Shown here: positions 30,923 through 39,714 of the stretch, piece after piece
How positions within the stretch are numbered: the stretch's first letter is position 1
How the letters are laid out: each line of letters opens with the position of its first letter
Assembly: GCA_949878745.1 (NCBI GenBank)
Contig: CATLBH010000005.1
Span: 21,765 to 85,764 of the forward strand
Direction of reading: 5' to 3'
Source of the DNA: an uncultured Ruminiclostridium sp.
Lineage (GTDB): Bacteria; Bacillota; Clostridia; Oscillospirales; Ruminococcaceae
Length of the DNA: 64,000 nucleotides
Notes under the pieces: model-generated
Seen by the model: only the letters and a program-made list of their open reading frames with translations
Told to the model about the DNA's origin: nothing
Database searches by the model: none
Made by a program: the position numbers and the translations under genes

Positions 30923-31732
30923 TCAATAACGGTCGTACCAGTACTTCGCCGCTTCGGCAAGTCTTTTAAGCTCGCGGCGCTTACGCACGATATCCGCTTC
31001 TTTAAATACATATTCTTTTTTGGGCGGGATTTTTTCGTAGTCTCTTTTCGCTTTGTCCATGGCGGCGGCAATTCTTCCGGGGCGTTCAAAATCCATGGGC
31101 AGCCGAAGCACGCCGACGGTTTTGTAGGATTTTTCCGCCTCGTTGTACCACCACTTGTCAAAAACGGGAAAACCGTCCTTTACGTGATAGCCAAGAGCGC
31201 GGCTTTCACCATGATATATTCTTATTTCGCCCAACAGAATCAAATGCTTTTTTCTTTCGTCAAGATACGCCCTGTCGTAATTTTTTAGAGGAATGACGCA
31301 AAGGCGGCGCAGCACTGTTTTTTCGCCGAAAAGGGAATAGCTTCCCTTATACTCGCTGAACACCGCCGCTTTGGGAAGTATTTCGAAATACGTATAACGG
31401 CGGGCTGTTCTTATGTAACGGTCGCAAACGGCGGCGTAAACTATGCAGAGTATCATTCCCGCCAACACGCTCCCGCCTATCATAAGGGCATAGGAAAAGA
31501 GGAAACTTGTATTAGAAACCATCTTCAGGTTGAACATCAGCGCCCAGATAAGCATCATACAAAATTGCGCGAGGGGAGTAACGGTAAGTATCATTGCTTT
31601 GGTCCGCCGCTTTGTGTATTTTTCGGTATAAGCGTGAAAATATGCCGTCACTGTCCCCCCCTTTTTGCTCCCCGGTAAAACCTTGTCCCGGAACGCTGGG
31701 AAAATGAAAAAACTCAGAAAAACGGGCGGCAA
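30923..31732 (-). CDS. Hypothetical membrane protein (start uncertain)
   Basis: Long ORF with two TM segments and a charged C-terminus; true start is likely downstream of 31732. Confidence 0.6.
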   Translation of the reverse strand: MPPVFLSFFIFPAFRDKVLPGSKKGGTVTAYFHAYTEKYTKRRTKAMILTVTPLAQFCMMLIWALMFNLKMVSNTSFLFSYALMIGGSVLAGMILCIVYAAVCDRYIRTARRYTYFEILPKAAVFSEYKGSYSLFGEKTVLRRLCVIPLKNYDRAYLDERKKHLILLGEIRIYHGESRALGYHVKDGFPVFDKWWYNEAEKSYKTVGVLRLPMDFERPGRIAAAMDKAKRDYEKIPPKKEYVFKEADIVRKRRELKRLAEAAKYWYDRY

Positions 31733-31921
31733 TATTCGACGTTTCCGGCGCGAAGGCTTTTCATTTTCGGGGCATATGGGGGAAAGGATTTATTTGGAGA
31801 CCGATATTCAAAAATTTTTCCCGATTTATTTACCGATTTTATTATACAATTTTTTCTGAAGGTTGTAAAGAAGAAATTTTTTGTTTTTTTACCAAATTTT
31901 ATTAAATTTCCTTTTACCCCC

Positions 31922-31950
31922 TTGATTTATTGAACAATTTAAGGTATAAT
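31922..31950 (+). promoter_or_regulatory. Sigma-A type promoter for the PilZ gene
   Basis: TTGATT-17 bp-TATAAT, about 45 bp upstream of ATG 31995. Confidence 0.65.
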
Positions 31951-31994
31951 TGTTTTATATCGTCTACATTGATACAACTTAGGAGAATATAGAT

Positions 31995-32651
31995 ATGCTT
32001 TCAAGAGAACGGATATTAAAACTTGAAATTCTTACTCCCGACGAAACGCACGCGAAGATTCTTTCCGCAACAAATAAACAGTTTTCTCTTCAGAGCAGCC
32101 CTACGGGAAAATCCGATATGCTTCTAATTATAAAGGGGCGGGGACTTCCCGAAATTGACACAGGCAGCGAAGTGAACGTGATAGCTCAAATGAAAAGCGG
32201 TGAAAGAATGAAATATCCCTCGTATGTGACGGTTTCCACCGAGTACCAGATCAACGTGGTAATGAAAACCGACAAACCTCATATAATGCAGGAACGCCGC
32301 CGTTATTACAAAGTAGAAGCCGACATAAACTGTATTATTAACTCAATAGAAAGAAACGGCAGCAGGATCGTACTTGAGAACCCCGCAGTGGCTCAGATAA
32401 AGGATCTTAACATCGGCGGTATTTTCTTGTGTATATCCGACGCGGATCTTCAAAAGTCCGACATTCTGATGCTGACCATTCTTTTTGATAACAAAAACGT
32501 GGATATTGCCGCCGAAATAATACGGGTACAGACCAATGCCGCGGGAGATATTATCGGCTATGGCTGCCGCTTCACTAATCTTACCCCAACGGTAGAGGAG
32601 ACTTTCGCTAAATATGTGTTTCGGGTTCAGCTGGATAATTTCAAGGATTGA
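31995..32651 (+). CDS. PilZ-domain protein (YcgR-like flagellar brake)
   Basis: YcgR-N-like first half; QERRRYYKVEADI and DLNIGGIFLCI correspond to PilZ RxxxR and (D/N)xSxxG motifs. Confidence 0.85.
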   Translation: MLSRERILKLEILTPDETHAKILSATNKQFSLQSSPTGKSDMLLIIKGRGLPEIDTGSEVNVIAQMKSGERMKYPSYVTVSTEYQINVVMKTDKPHIMQERRRYYKVEADINCIINSIERNGSRIVLENPAVAQIKDLNIGGIFLCISDADLQKSDILMLTILFDNKNVDIAAEIIRVQTNAAGDIIGYGCRFTNLTPTVEETFAKYVFRVQLDNFKD

Positions 32652-32798
32652 TTTTTTACGATATGCCCCCGGCGCCGTGCCGCAAAACCCGCAGAGGGAC
32701 GACTTTATTGGTTTATTGCGACAGGAACAATTTGCTCATACCCGCCGAAGCGGGCAAATTATTTTTCCCTTTTTATAGAGAGGAAGGATCGGTCACCT

Positions 32799-34790
32799 AT
32801 GAAACTGAAAACGGTATTTAAAATTCTCATTGTCTCGTCTATCCTGCTTCCCGTGCTGATAGTCGGGATCGTGGGAAGCGCCAGCTATGAAAACTTCTAC
32901 GGAAATATGGTATCCTCGGAAACCGCCTCCGTAGCGTACAGCGCGGCGAAATCCCAGAGCATAGTGTTCGACCGTTACGCCACAGATCTGGCCACTATGG
33001 GGCAGATGAGCATTATACAGCGCACCGCGGGCGGGGATTACAACGCCATAAAGGAACAGGTGGACGAGCTGCTTCTTTCGAGAGTAAACGCGGACTCCGC
33101 TTTAAAAGACTTGATCATAATGGACGGAAACGGATATTCCGTGGCTGCCGCGATACCCTCTTCTCTGGCGCAGACCTACAAGGACTTTGACAAGCTGGCG
33201 GCAGCGCCGGACAACAGCGCTTATATAAGCGACATTTCCTTCGACGCTTCAAAGTATGAGGGAACCTCGGCGTTTGTCTACATAATAAAAGAGATAACCA
33301 CCGCCACCGGCAGCAGCGGATACTTGGGCGCGGTCGTGGATATGATGCCCCTTTGCTCCGGACTTTCGTCGACCTCGTTTTTTGACAACAAAGGCGTTAT
33401 CATCTTCATGGACTCTTCCGGCAACGCGCTTAACGTGAACGGCGGCGCCGTAAGAAACACCGACTGGTCGGTACCGGTGGAGATCAGTCTTGACGCGCTG
33501 GCCAGTCTCGGGGAAAACAACAAGTACGCCGTATTCGACGAAAACGGCTATTACGGCGCTTACGGAAGGGTAAACGACAGCGGCTGGATGTGGATAGCAT
33601 CCTATCCCGCGTCGGCGGCTTCCTTTGACGCGATGATCGTTCTTATTATCGGACTGGTGGTATTTGCGGTATTTATCGTTATCGACGCCGTCATAGCCTT
33701 TAACATTTACCGCCGCGCCATCACCCCCATAGGAACGGTGACCTCGGTTATGGAGGGAATAAACGCGGGAGACCGCCAGAAGAGGCTGCCCAGGTTTAAG
33801 ACATATGAGTTTCAGGTGATCTCCGAGGCTTTTAACTCGCTGCTTGACGAATTTTACGTTTCCGAGGACGTACACAGAACCATAGCGTCTCTGTCGGAAA
33901 GTATGCTGTTTGAATGGGATCTGCACGGCAAGACACTTTATGTGTCCCAGAATTTCAGGGACACCTTCGATCTCGACTATGAAAAAGCCAACATCTTTGA
34001 GGACAGCTTCCTTTCGTCGCTTATGAGCGAAGTGGACGCGAGACACTTCGTAAAGGATATGGGGGCGCTCAACGAGGGGCTGAGAGAGTATGTGGAAAAC
34101 GAATTCCAGATAAAAACCAGAAGCAACACCGAAATATGGGTTAACATAAAAACTAGCGCGTTCACGAACCGCAGCGGTATCGTCACCAAAATAATAGGTG
34201 TCGTCACCGACATAAACAACAAGAAAAAATCCAGTCTCCAGCTCTCCCAGAAAGCAAGCTATGACTTTCTGTCTCAGCTTTACAACAGGAGTACGTTTCT
34301 TAAGGAGCTTCAAAAGCTGCTTGATATGAAACGGATCAACGAAAGATACGCCATTCTTTTTATAGACGTAGACGACTTCAAGTTCATAAACGACCGATAC
34401 GGTCACAATGTGGGGGACGAGGTAATAAAATATGTCTCCGACACGATCAAGGAGTGTCTGGGCAAGGGCGGAATCGCGGGGCGCTTCGGCGGCGACGAGT
34501 TTGTGCTTTGTCTCACCGACAAGGAAAAGGTGGAGCGTGTCGACGATTTCTCCATGAGCATTATAGACGCGCTTTATTCGGGTTATAAATGCGAGGCGGC
34601 GGGAGTTACCCTCAACATCAACGCCAGCGTAGGCATCTCCCTCGCCCCCGACCACGGAACGGGAGCCGAAGAGCTAGTCGGCGCGGCGGACGAGGCTATG
34701 TATTTCGTAAAGAAAAACGGAAAGTCCAACTATCACATCTTCGATCCGGAAGCGGCACCCGATCTTGATTTGGGGAATACTATAATTTAA
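32799..34790 (+). CDS. Membrane diguanylate cyclase: extracellular sensor-TM-HAMP-PAS-GGDEF
   Basis: YAILFIDVDDFKFINDRYGHNVGDEVIKYVSDTI..GIAGRFGGDEFVLCL; second TM near ASFDAMIVLIIGLVVFAVFIV. Confidence 0.94.
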   Translation: MKLKTVFKILIVSSILLPVLIVGIVGSASYENFYGNMVSSETASVAYSAAKSQSIVFDRYATDLATMGQMSIIQRTAGGDYNAIKEQVDELLLSRVNADSALKDLIIMDGNGYSVAAAIPSSLAQTYKDFDKLAAAPDNSAYISDISFDASKYEGTSAFVYIIKEITTATGSSGYLGAVVDMMPLCSGLSSTSFFDNKGVIIFMDSSGNALNVNGGAVRNTDWSVPVEISLDALASLGENNKYAVFDENGYYGAYGRVNDSGWMWIASYPASAASFDAMIVLIIGLVVFAVFIVIDAVIAFNIYRRAITPIGTVTSVMEGINAGDRQKRLPRFKTYEFQVISEAFNSLLDEFYVSEDVHRTIASLSESMLFEWDLHGKTLYVSQNFRDTFDLDYEKANIFEDSFLSSLMSEVDARHFVKDMGALNEGLREYVENEFQIKTRSNTEIWVNIKTSAFTNRSGIVTKIIGVVTDINNKKKSSLQLSQKASYDFLSQLYNRSTFLKELQKLLDMKRINERYAILFIDVDDFKFINDRYGHNVGDEVIKYVSDTIKECLGKGGIAGRFGGDEFVLCLTDKEKVERVDDFSMSIIDALYSGYKCEAAGVTLNINASVGISLAPDHGTGAEELVGAADEAMYFVKKNGKSNYHIFDPEAAPDLDLGNTII

Positions 34791-34827
34791 GGAGAGCTTT
34801 AAAAATTTTTTAAAGCAAAGATAGAAT

Positions 34828-35667
34828 ATGGCCAAAGTAATTGCCGTTACCAATCAAAAAGGCGGGGTGGGAAAAACCACCACATGCAGTTCGCTCTGCG
34901 GCTGTCTTGCCGCTATGAATAACAAAGTTCTGGCGATCGACCTTGACCCGCAGGGGAATCTTTCCTTCAGCTTGGGGGCAGACGCGGACGAATGCTACAC
35001 CGTTTATGATGTGTTTAAGGGTTCCGTAAATCTGTACGACACGGTACAGCACACGGGCTGCTGCGACGTGGTGCCCGCCAACATACTGCTTTCGGGCTGT
35101 GAGCTGGAATTAACCACTGTCGGACGCGAATATATATTAAGGGAACAGCTCAATTCGATGGCGGGAGACTATGATTTTATAATAATAGACACGCCGCCCG
35201 CCCTTTCCATACTAACTATAAACGCTTATACCGCCGCCAACGAGCTTATTATTCCCATGATCCCCGAAATACTTTCTCTTCAGGGAATAGCGCAGCTTAA
35301 GGAAACGATTTTCGCGGTCAAGAAGTACTACAATAAAACGCTGGAGATACGGGGAATACTGCTTAACAAGTATAATCCGAGGCTTATCCTCACAAAAGAG
35401 GTAGAAGATCTGGCGAATATGATTGCGGAGCAGCTGGACACCGACGTGTTCGAGCAGAAAATCAGCAACAGCGTGGTTATCGCGGAGGCTCCAGCTCACG
35501 CAAAGACCATTATGGAATACGCCCCCAAATCCAAAGCGGCTAAGGAATATACCGATCTCATTTACGAGATATTGGGAATGGAAAAGCCGATAAGAAAGGA
35601 GAAAAAACAGGGCAGGGGAAGACCCAGAAAGCACCCGCTGCCCGAACCCGAGGACGAGGAATATTAA
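34828..35667 (+). CDS. ParA/Soj-family ATPase
   Basis: NQKGGVGKTTTCSSLCGCLA deviant Walker A; DYDFIIIDTPPALSILTINAYTAANELIIPM. Confidence 0.95.
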   Translation: MAKVIAVTNQKGGVGKTTTCSSLCGCLAAMNNKVLAIDLDPQGNLSFSLGADADECYTVYDVFKGSVNLYDTVQHTGCCDVVPANILLSGCELELTTVGREYILREQLNSMAGDYDFIIIDTPPALSILTINAYTAANELIIPMIPEILSLQGIAQLKETIFAVKKYYNKTLEIRGILLNKYNPRLILTKEVEDLANMIAEQLDTDVFEQKISNSVVIAEAPAHAKTIMEYAPKSKAAKEYTDLIYEILGMEKPIRKEKKQGRGRPRKHPLPEPEDEEY

Positions 35668-35827
35668 GAACATGTCTTCACAAGCTATTGTGAGCGCCTT
35701 TTCGGCAAATTTTGCAGATGACTGCGTTAAAAATTCTTGATTTGCGACAGCAAGTCTGTGGAATTTCGCCTTGTCCCCGACAAAATTTGCTCGAAAATCC
35801 ACACACAAATCTTGTAAAGACAGGTTC
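35668..35827. mobile_element. MITE-like element M2 (160 bp, TIR GAACmTGTC..., TSD TAA)
   Basis: GAACATGTCTTCACAAG ... CTTGTAAAGACAGGTTC flanked by TAA/TAA; core matches the element at 50574. Confidence 0.75.
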
Positions 35828-35877
35828 TAAATCAATAAATTACTCCCATAAAAATTTGACAAGGAGATTTGCGAATC

Positions 35878-36435
35878 ATGTCAAGAAGCGCGAAAACCAA
35901 ACACGTACTTGATCTGGTTGGCTCCGAGTCTGTCAAAAAGCCTGTCCCGTCCGCTCTTCGGGAACCGTCGGGGATGGCGGCGGGTCTCGGCTCGATCCTC
36001 CAAAAGCCGCCCTCCCCCCGCGAACGCGCCGAGTTGGATATCGAAGCCATTTTCCGAGGGGAATCCCCCGAAGCCGAGTCGGGAACAAACGACGCGTCGG
36101 CAAAAAAAGGCGCGGTATTAAACCCGCCAACTGCTCCCCAACCGCCCGAAGCGCCTAAGGCCAAGGATGGGATAACGGTAATCGTAACGGAGCTTATCAA
36201 TCAGGAGTTAAAAACGGTGGTGGAACGGTTTAACCTGACCCCCTCCGACAGTAATCTGTGGGAGCTTACCAGAAGCGCCATTGAAACGATTCGGCCGGAG
36301 TTTTCGAGGAACGAGAAGGAATATATTGAAAAATGCGAGAAACTCAGGCCGAGGGTTATTAAAGAGATGACGAAAGCGGCTATTAAGGTTATGGCTAAGG
36401 AGAAGAAAAAAAACGAATCTCAGAACAATTCTTAA
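35878..36435 (+). CDS. Hypothetical protein; C-terminal ~80 aa weakly resembles ComFB-like proteins
   Basis: MSRSAKTKHVLDLVGSE.. disordered N-terminus, then VIVTELINQELKTVVERFNLTPSDSNLWELTRSAIETIRPEFSRNEKEYIEKCEKLRPRVIKEMTKAAIKVMAKEKK. Confidence 0.55.
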   Translation: MSRSAKTKHVLDLVGSESVKKPVPSALREPSGMAAGLGSILQKPPSPRERAELDIEAIFRGESPEAESGTNDASAKKGAVLNPPTAPQPPEAPKAKDGITVIVTELINQELKTVVERFNLTPSDSNLWELTRSAIETIRPEFSRNEKEYIEKCEKLRPRVIKEMTKAAIKVMAKEKKKNESQNNS

Positions 36436-36448
36436 AGTATGCAATTAA

Positions 36449-36540
36449 TACTAATCCCTTTTAAAACTGTTGGATTAGTGCTTTGGGTGTAGTCCCTTTT
36501 TAAACTGTGTGTATTTCGTCAGTTTAAAAAGGGACTGGGA
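36449..36540. mobile_element. 92 bp two-stem palindromic element (copy A)
   Basis: TACTAATCC..GGATTAGT-GCTTTGGGTGTA-GTCCCTTTTTAAACT..AGTTTAAAAAGGGACTGGGA; TSD TAA (36446-36448, 36541-36543). Confidence 0.8.
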
Positions 36541-36549
36541 TAAAATACG

Positions 36550-36595
36550 AATACCCGTTTGAAAAGCGGTTTTGGCTTTTCAAACGGGTATTTTT
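36550..36595 (+). terminator. Rho-independent terminator-like hairpin
   Basis: AATACCCGTTTGAAAAGC-GGTTTTG-GCTTTTCAAACGGGTATTTTT. Confidence 0.75.
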
Positions 36596-36625
36596 AATCT
36601 TTCACGGATAATTATAACTGCATTA

Positions 36626-36736
36626 TACTATTTTCAAATTAAAAAGATTACAAAACTTAGTGGATAATTTGAAAATAGTGCTTTGGGTGTAATTTCATCT
36701 TAAAAAGGTTAGAATCTTTTTAAGATGAAATTAGTA
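36626..36736. mobile_element. 111 bp two-stem palindromic element (copy C)
   Basis: TACTATTTTCAAATTA..TAATTTGAAAATAGT-GCTTTGGGTGTA-ATTTCATCTTAAAAAG..CTTTTTAAGATGAAATTAGTA; TSD TTA on both sides. Confidence 0.8.
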
Positions 36737-36779
36737 TTATATCAATCTCTTGTTAAAGCGTGGGATTGACATAATCCAT

Positions 36780-38030
36780 TTATCTTCCAATAACTCTGTC
36801 GGCTTTCATAGGCAGCCGAGTGTCCAATTTCCAAACGCCGTCCTCATATTTGACCGTAATCGGCAGCGTGTAGCTGTTTTCGCCGTCGCTCCAGCTTACC
36901 GCCGAAGTTACGTCAAAGGTGCTCATAGACCTGTTTTCATACTCCGCAAGGGAAAATTCCCCCATTTGTGGGAGCACCGCGCCGTTTATCAGGTATAGAT
37001 GTCCGTCCTTTTCCACATAGCTTCTGTTCACGTAAAGCCTTATATAGCTTTCGGCGATTTCGGATGTAAAGGTGTCTCTTATAAAACCGCGCATTTCCTC
37101 AACGGTCATAAAGGGCTCCACCTCCAGGCCGTTGTAAAAGCCGTGGCCGTAGATATCGTTTTCAATGGTGACAAGCTGAGGGTTCCAATCGCCGTTTTGG
37201 TCCTTTACCGCTTCGGCGCTTCCGAATATCTTGTCCAAAGTGACTCTTTCGTCTATCAGAAGGCGGCTGAATACGGCGATTTCACCCGTTACGGTTTCGT
37301 CCTCATACATACGGACAACCCAGCCTCTTACGCCGTTAAGCATATCGTAGGAGCGCCATATATATTTGTCCCCCACCGTTCCCAACGCCACCACCTCCGC
37401 CGTGGTTTCGTCCAGACGGGTTATTACCGCGGAGGAAATATCTATAGTTACGGGGGTTTCTTTGTCTGATGCCAAAAGTTCCAGACCCTCTTCGCTTTCT
37501 TTTATAACCTCGGGGAGCATATTTTCAACTTCCTCCCCGTATTTATCCTCCCAGAAGGAATACTTGAAGCCCTCGTACATTCTCACCGTAAGTTCGTTCA
37601 TATCCGAAGCGTATTCGGGATCAATAGCGACATATCCCGACACCGCCTCGCCCTTTGTGGGAATAAGGGTGTGGGCGCCAAAGAAAACGCTGTTCGCCGT
37701 TTCCGCCGCCTTAATTTTTTCCTTGAATTCCGAAAGGCGCTCCGCGTCCTCAACGGAGCCGGAGGGATAAGGGGCGGGGAAGCCGTCGGGAGTCGGAGCG
37801 GTTTCCGTGGTGATATCCTCCGTCCCGGCGGTTGTGGAAGAGGTGTTTTCGGGCTGATCTTCCACCGCGCTCACCCTGGCGGTGGTGGTTTCTTCTAATG
37901 GGAGACGTTGGGGATCCGAAGAAGGGGTCGTGTTGGTGAGGTTTGACTGATTGTTCGGCGCTTCCTCCGTTTTACAGGCGGAAAAGAGAAGCGCCGCGGC
38001 GATGGCCAAGGCTATTGTTCTTTTTTTCAT
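36780..38030 (-). CDS. Hypothetical lipoprotein
   Basis: MKKRTIALAIAAALLFSACKTEE lipobox; Thr/Pro-rich linker; no family recognised. Confidence 0.75.
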   Translation of the reverse strand: MKKRTIALAIAAALLFSACKTEEAPNNQSNLTNTTPSSDPQRLPLEETTTARVSAVEDQPENTSSTTAGTEDITTETAPTPDGFPAPYPSGSVEDAERLSEFKEKIKAAETANSVFFGAHTLIPTKGEAVSGYVAIDPEYASDMNELTVRMYEGFKYSFWEDKYGEEVENMLPEVIKESEEGLELLASDKETPVTIDISSAVITRLDETTAEVVALGTVGDKYIWRSYDMLNGVRGWVVRMYEDETVTGEIAVFSRLLIDERVTLDKIFGSAEAVKDQNGDWNPQLVTIENDIYGHGFYNGLEVEPFMTVEEMRGFIRDTFTSEIAESYIRLYVNRSYVEKDGHLYLINGAVLPQMGEFSLAEYENRSMSTFDVTSAVSWSDGENSYTLPITVKYEDGVWKLDTRLPMKADRVIGR

Positions 38031-38041
38031 ATGGATCCTCT

Positions 38042-39661
38042 TTATTCAAATTTCGGTATTTCGTCCAAGGTGAGAAAATTCTTATGGTTATAAACCTGTT
38101 CCAGAATCACATTGGACGAATATTTCTCCGTGAGCCGACCGTTTTCGTCTATTAGCTTATCCCCGCTTCCCAAAGCGAACCAGAGCCAATGAGCGTTATC
38201 CTGTTCTAGTACGTCGGCGCCGGGCACCATGGCGCATTCGTTTAAAGCCACAGCTCGGGAGGTGCCGTAAAAGGCGGTACCCATAAATCTTCCGTTTCCA
38301 CTGTCACCCGTGATATTATAAACATTTTCACCAACGATATCCACGTATTCGTCGCCGGGGTAATAATCCGCGCTTCCTCCGTTCCAGACCCAGATTATAT
38401 TGTTCAGGCCGTGATATTCGTTTAATCTTGTTACCATGCTGCGCCAAAGCCAGAGGTATCCCTCCGCACTGCCGCTCCACCAATATCCCACTTTTCCACC
38501 GTCCGACAACGGTGAAAACAGCACCGTCACGCCCTTATTTTTCAGATATTCCAGCTTTTCCGCCATTCTGTCGATATCCCTTATAAGAAGGTAATTTTCT
38601 CTGGGTATTTCTCCGCTTCCGTAAAGCTGTTCTATGGTTTCCGCCGAGGCTAAGGAAATGTCCTTTTCGGTATCCACCCCGCTTATGCTGAAATCCGTCA
38701 TAGACGAGAGGTAGTGGCTTTCCTCGTCCGGGGAGTACCAGGTCCAGCAGTATCCCACCAGACCGCCGCTTTTGCTCCATTCTACCGCCAGATCAAAGTC
38801 GGTGTTGTTTTCGTCATAATAGGGGCTGTCGGGCTGAGCGCAAACCAGGTCGCCGACTCTCAGGGCGGGGAGTCTTCCCGTTTCCTCATAAATCGCCGCT
38901 ATTTCCGCGTTGGTGCCCAAAGTGACCCGCTGTCCCGTAATCGTCTTTTTCCCGTAGATTTCGGAGAAAAAGTTCATGGTTTTTACGGTTTTCAAAGAAG
39001 CGTTCGGATTTATGGGGGCGTTGCTCATAACATAATAGCTGTCGCTGACCGACTGTCCCTTTTCTATTATCACCTTGTCCATATAGGCCATTCCGAATTC
39101 CGACTGAAGGGTTATTCGGTTATCGCCTTTTTTAAGGTAAATTCCGTTAACGGTAAAGGGAGAAAAGGCGGTTATGTCCTTGGCGTAAATCACCCCCTTG
39201 GAAACTCCGTCGTAGGTGCTGTATTCCCCGTTGTCATAGGGCGCTCCGCCCACAATCACGTTCACTCCGGTGTCGAAGGCGCACATTTGCAGCGTAAGCT
39301 TATAGTACTGAGTAGCGGGGACGCGCACGGTAAATGTGGCGTATTCGTGGCGGTCTATCTGAATGTATCCGTTTCCCTCATAGCCCATAAGGTAGTTATG
39401 CGGAGTGTTGTCGCACACCTGTTCCAACTGAAGGGTTTCGGAATACTCCTGTGGAGTTATGGGAAACTCTTTGGCCTCGTATTTATCGGGAGATGTAGTC
39501 TCGGGGGGCGAGGTTTCGGGAGTGGAGGAAGGCTCGGGCGTTTCCTCGGATATTTCGGTTATCGGCGACATACCGTAATCTATCTTGGAACAGCCGGAAA
39601 AAAGCGCCGTAACGGTAATAGTCAGCGCCGCCGCAATAGGGAATAATTTTCCGCTTTTCAT
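38042..39661 (-). CDS. GH26-like glycoside hydrolase lipoprotein with N-terminal carbohydrate-binding-like domain
   Basis: Lipobox TALFSGCSK; VGYCWTWYSPDEESHYLSSMTDFSI, LFSPLSDGGKVGYWWSGSAEGYLWLWRSMVTRL, NNIIWVWNGGSADYYPGDEYVDIVGENVYN, AVALNECAMVPGADVL. Confidence 0.75.
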   Translation of the reverse strand: MKSGKLFPIAAALTITVTALFSGCSKIDYGMSPITEISEETPEPSSTPETSPPETTSPDKYEAKEFPITPQEYSETLQLEQVCDNTPHNYLMGYEGNGYIQIDRHEYATFTVRVPATQYYKLTLQMCAFDTGVNVIVGGAPYDNGEYSTYDGVSKGVIYAKDITAFSPFTVNGIYLKKGDNRITLQSEFGMAYMDKVIIEKGQSVSDSYYVMSNAPINPNASLKTVKTMNFFSEIYGKKTITGQRVTLGTNAEIAAIYEETGRLPALRVGDLVCAQPDSPYYDENNTDFDLAVEWSKSGGLVGYCWTWYSPDEESHYLSSMTDFSISGVDTEKDISLASAETIEQLYGSGEIPRENYLLIRDIDRMAEKLEYLKNKGVTVLFSPLSDGGKVGYWWSGSAEGYLWLWRSMVTRLNEYHGLNNIIWVWNGGSADYYPGDEYVDIVGENVYNITGDSGNGRFMGTAFYGTSRAVALNECAMVPGADVLEQDNAHWLWFALGSGDKLIDENGRLTEKYSSNVILEQVYNHKNFLTLDEIPKFE

Positions 39662-39714
39662 TTTATCTTCCGCCTTTCCCGCCGATATAGTTTTTCGATA
39701 TAGTTTTATAGTGT

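Noticed and set aside
32652-32798. c-di-GMP riboswitch upstream of the GGDEF gene
   Set aside because: No GEMM-type conserved motifs were recognised; only a simple GC hairpin (CCCGCCGAAGCGGG) is visible.
33249-34655. Minus-strand 468 aa ORF across the GGDEF gene
   Set aside because: Antisense to a well-supported diguanylate cyclase; composition is typical of a shadow ORF.
36738-36775. TATCAATCTC..GGGATTGACA as a fourth two-stem element next to copy C
   Set aside because: A short stem is present, but the flanks (TTA/TAA) do not match and the linker is absent; at most a degraded piece.
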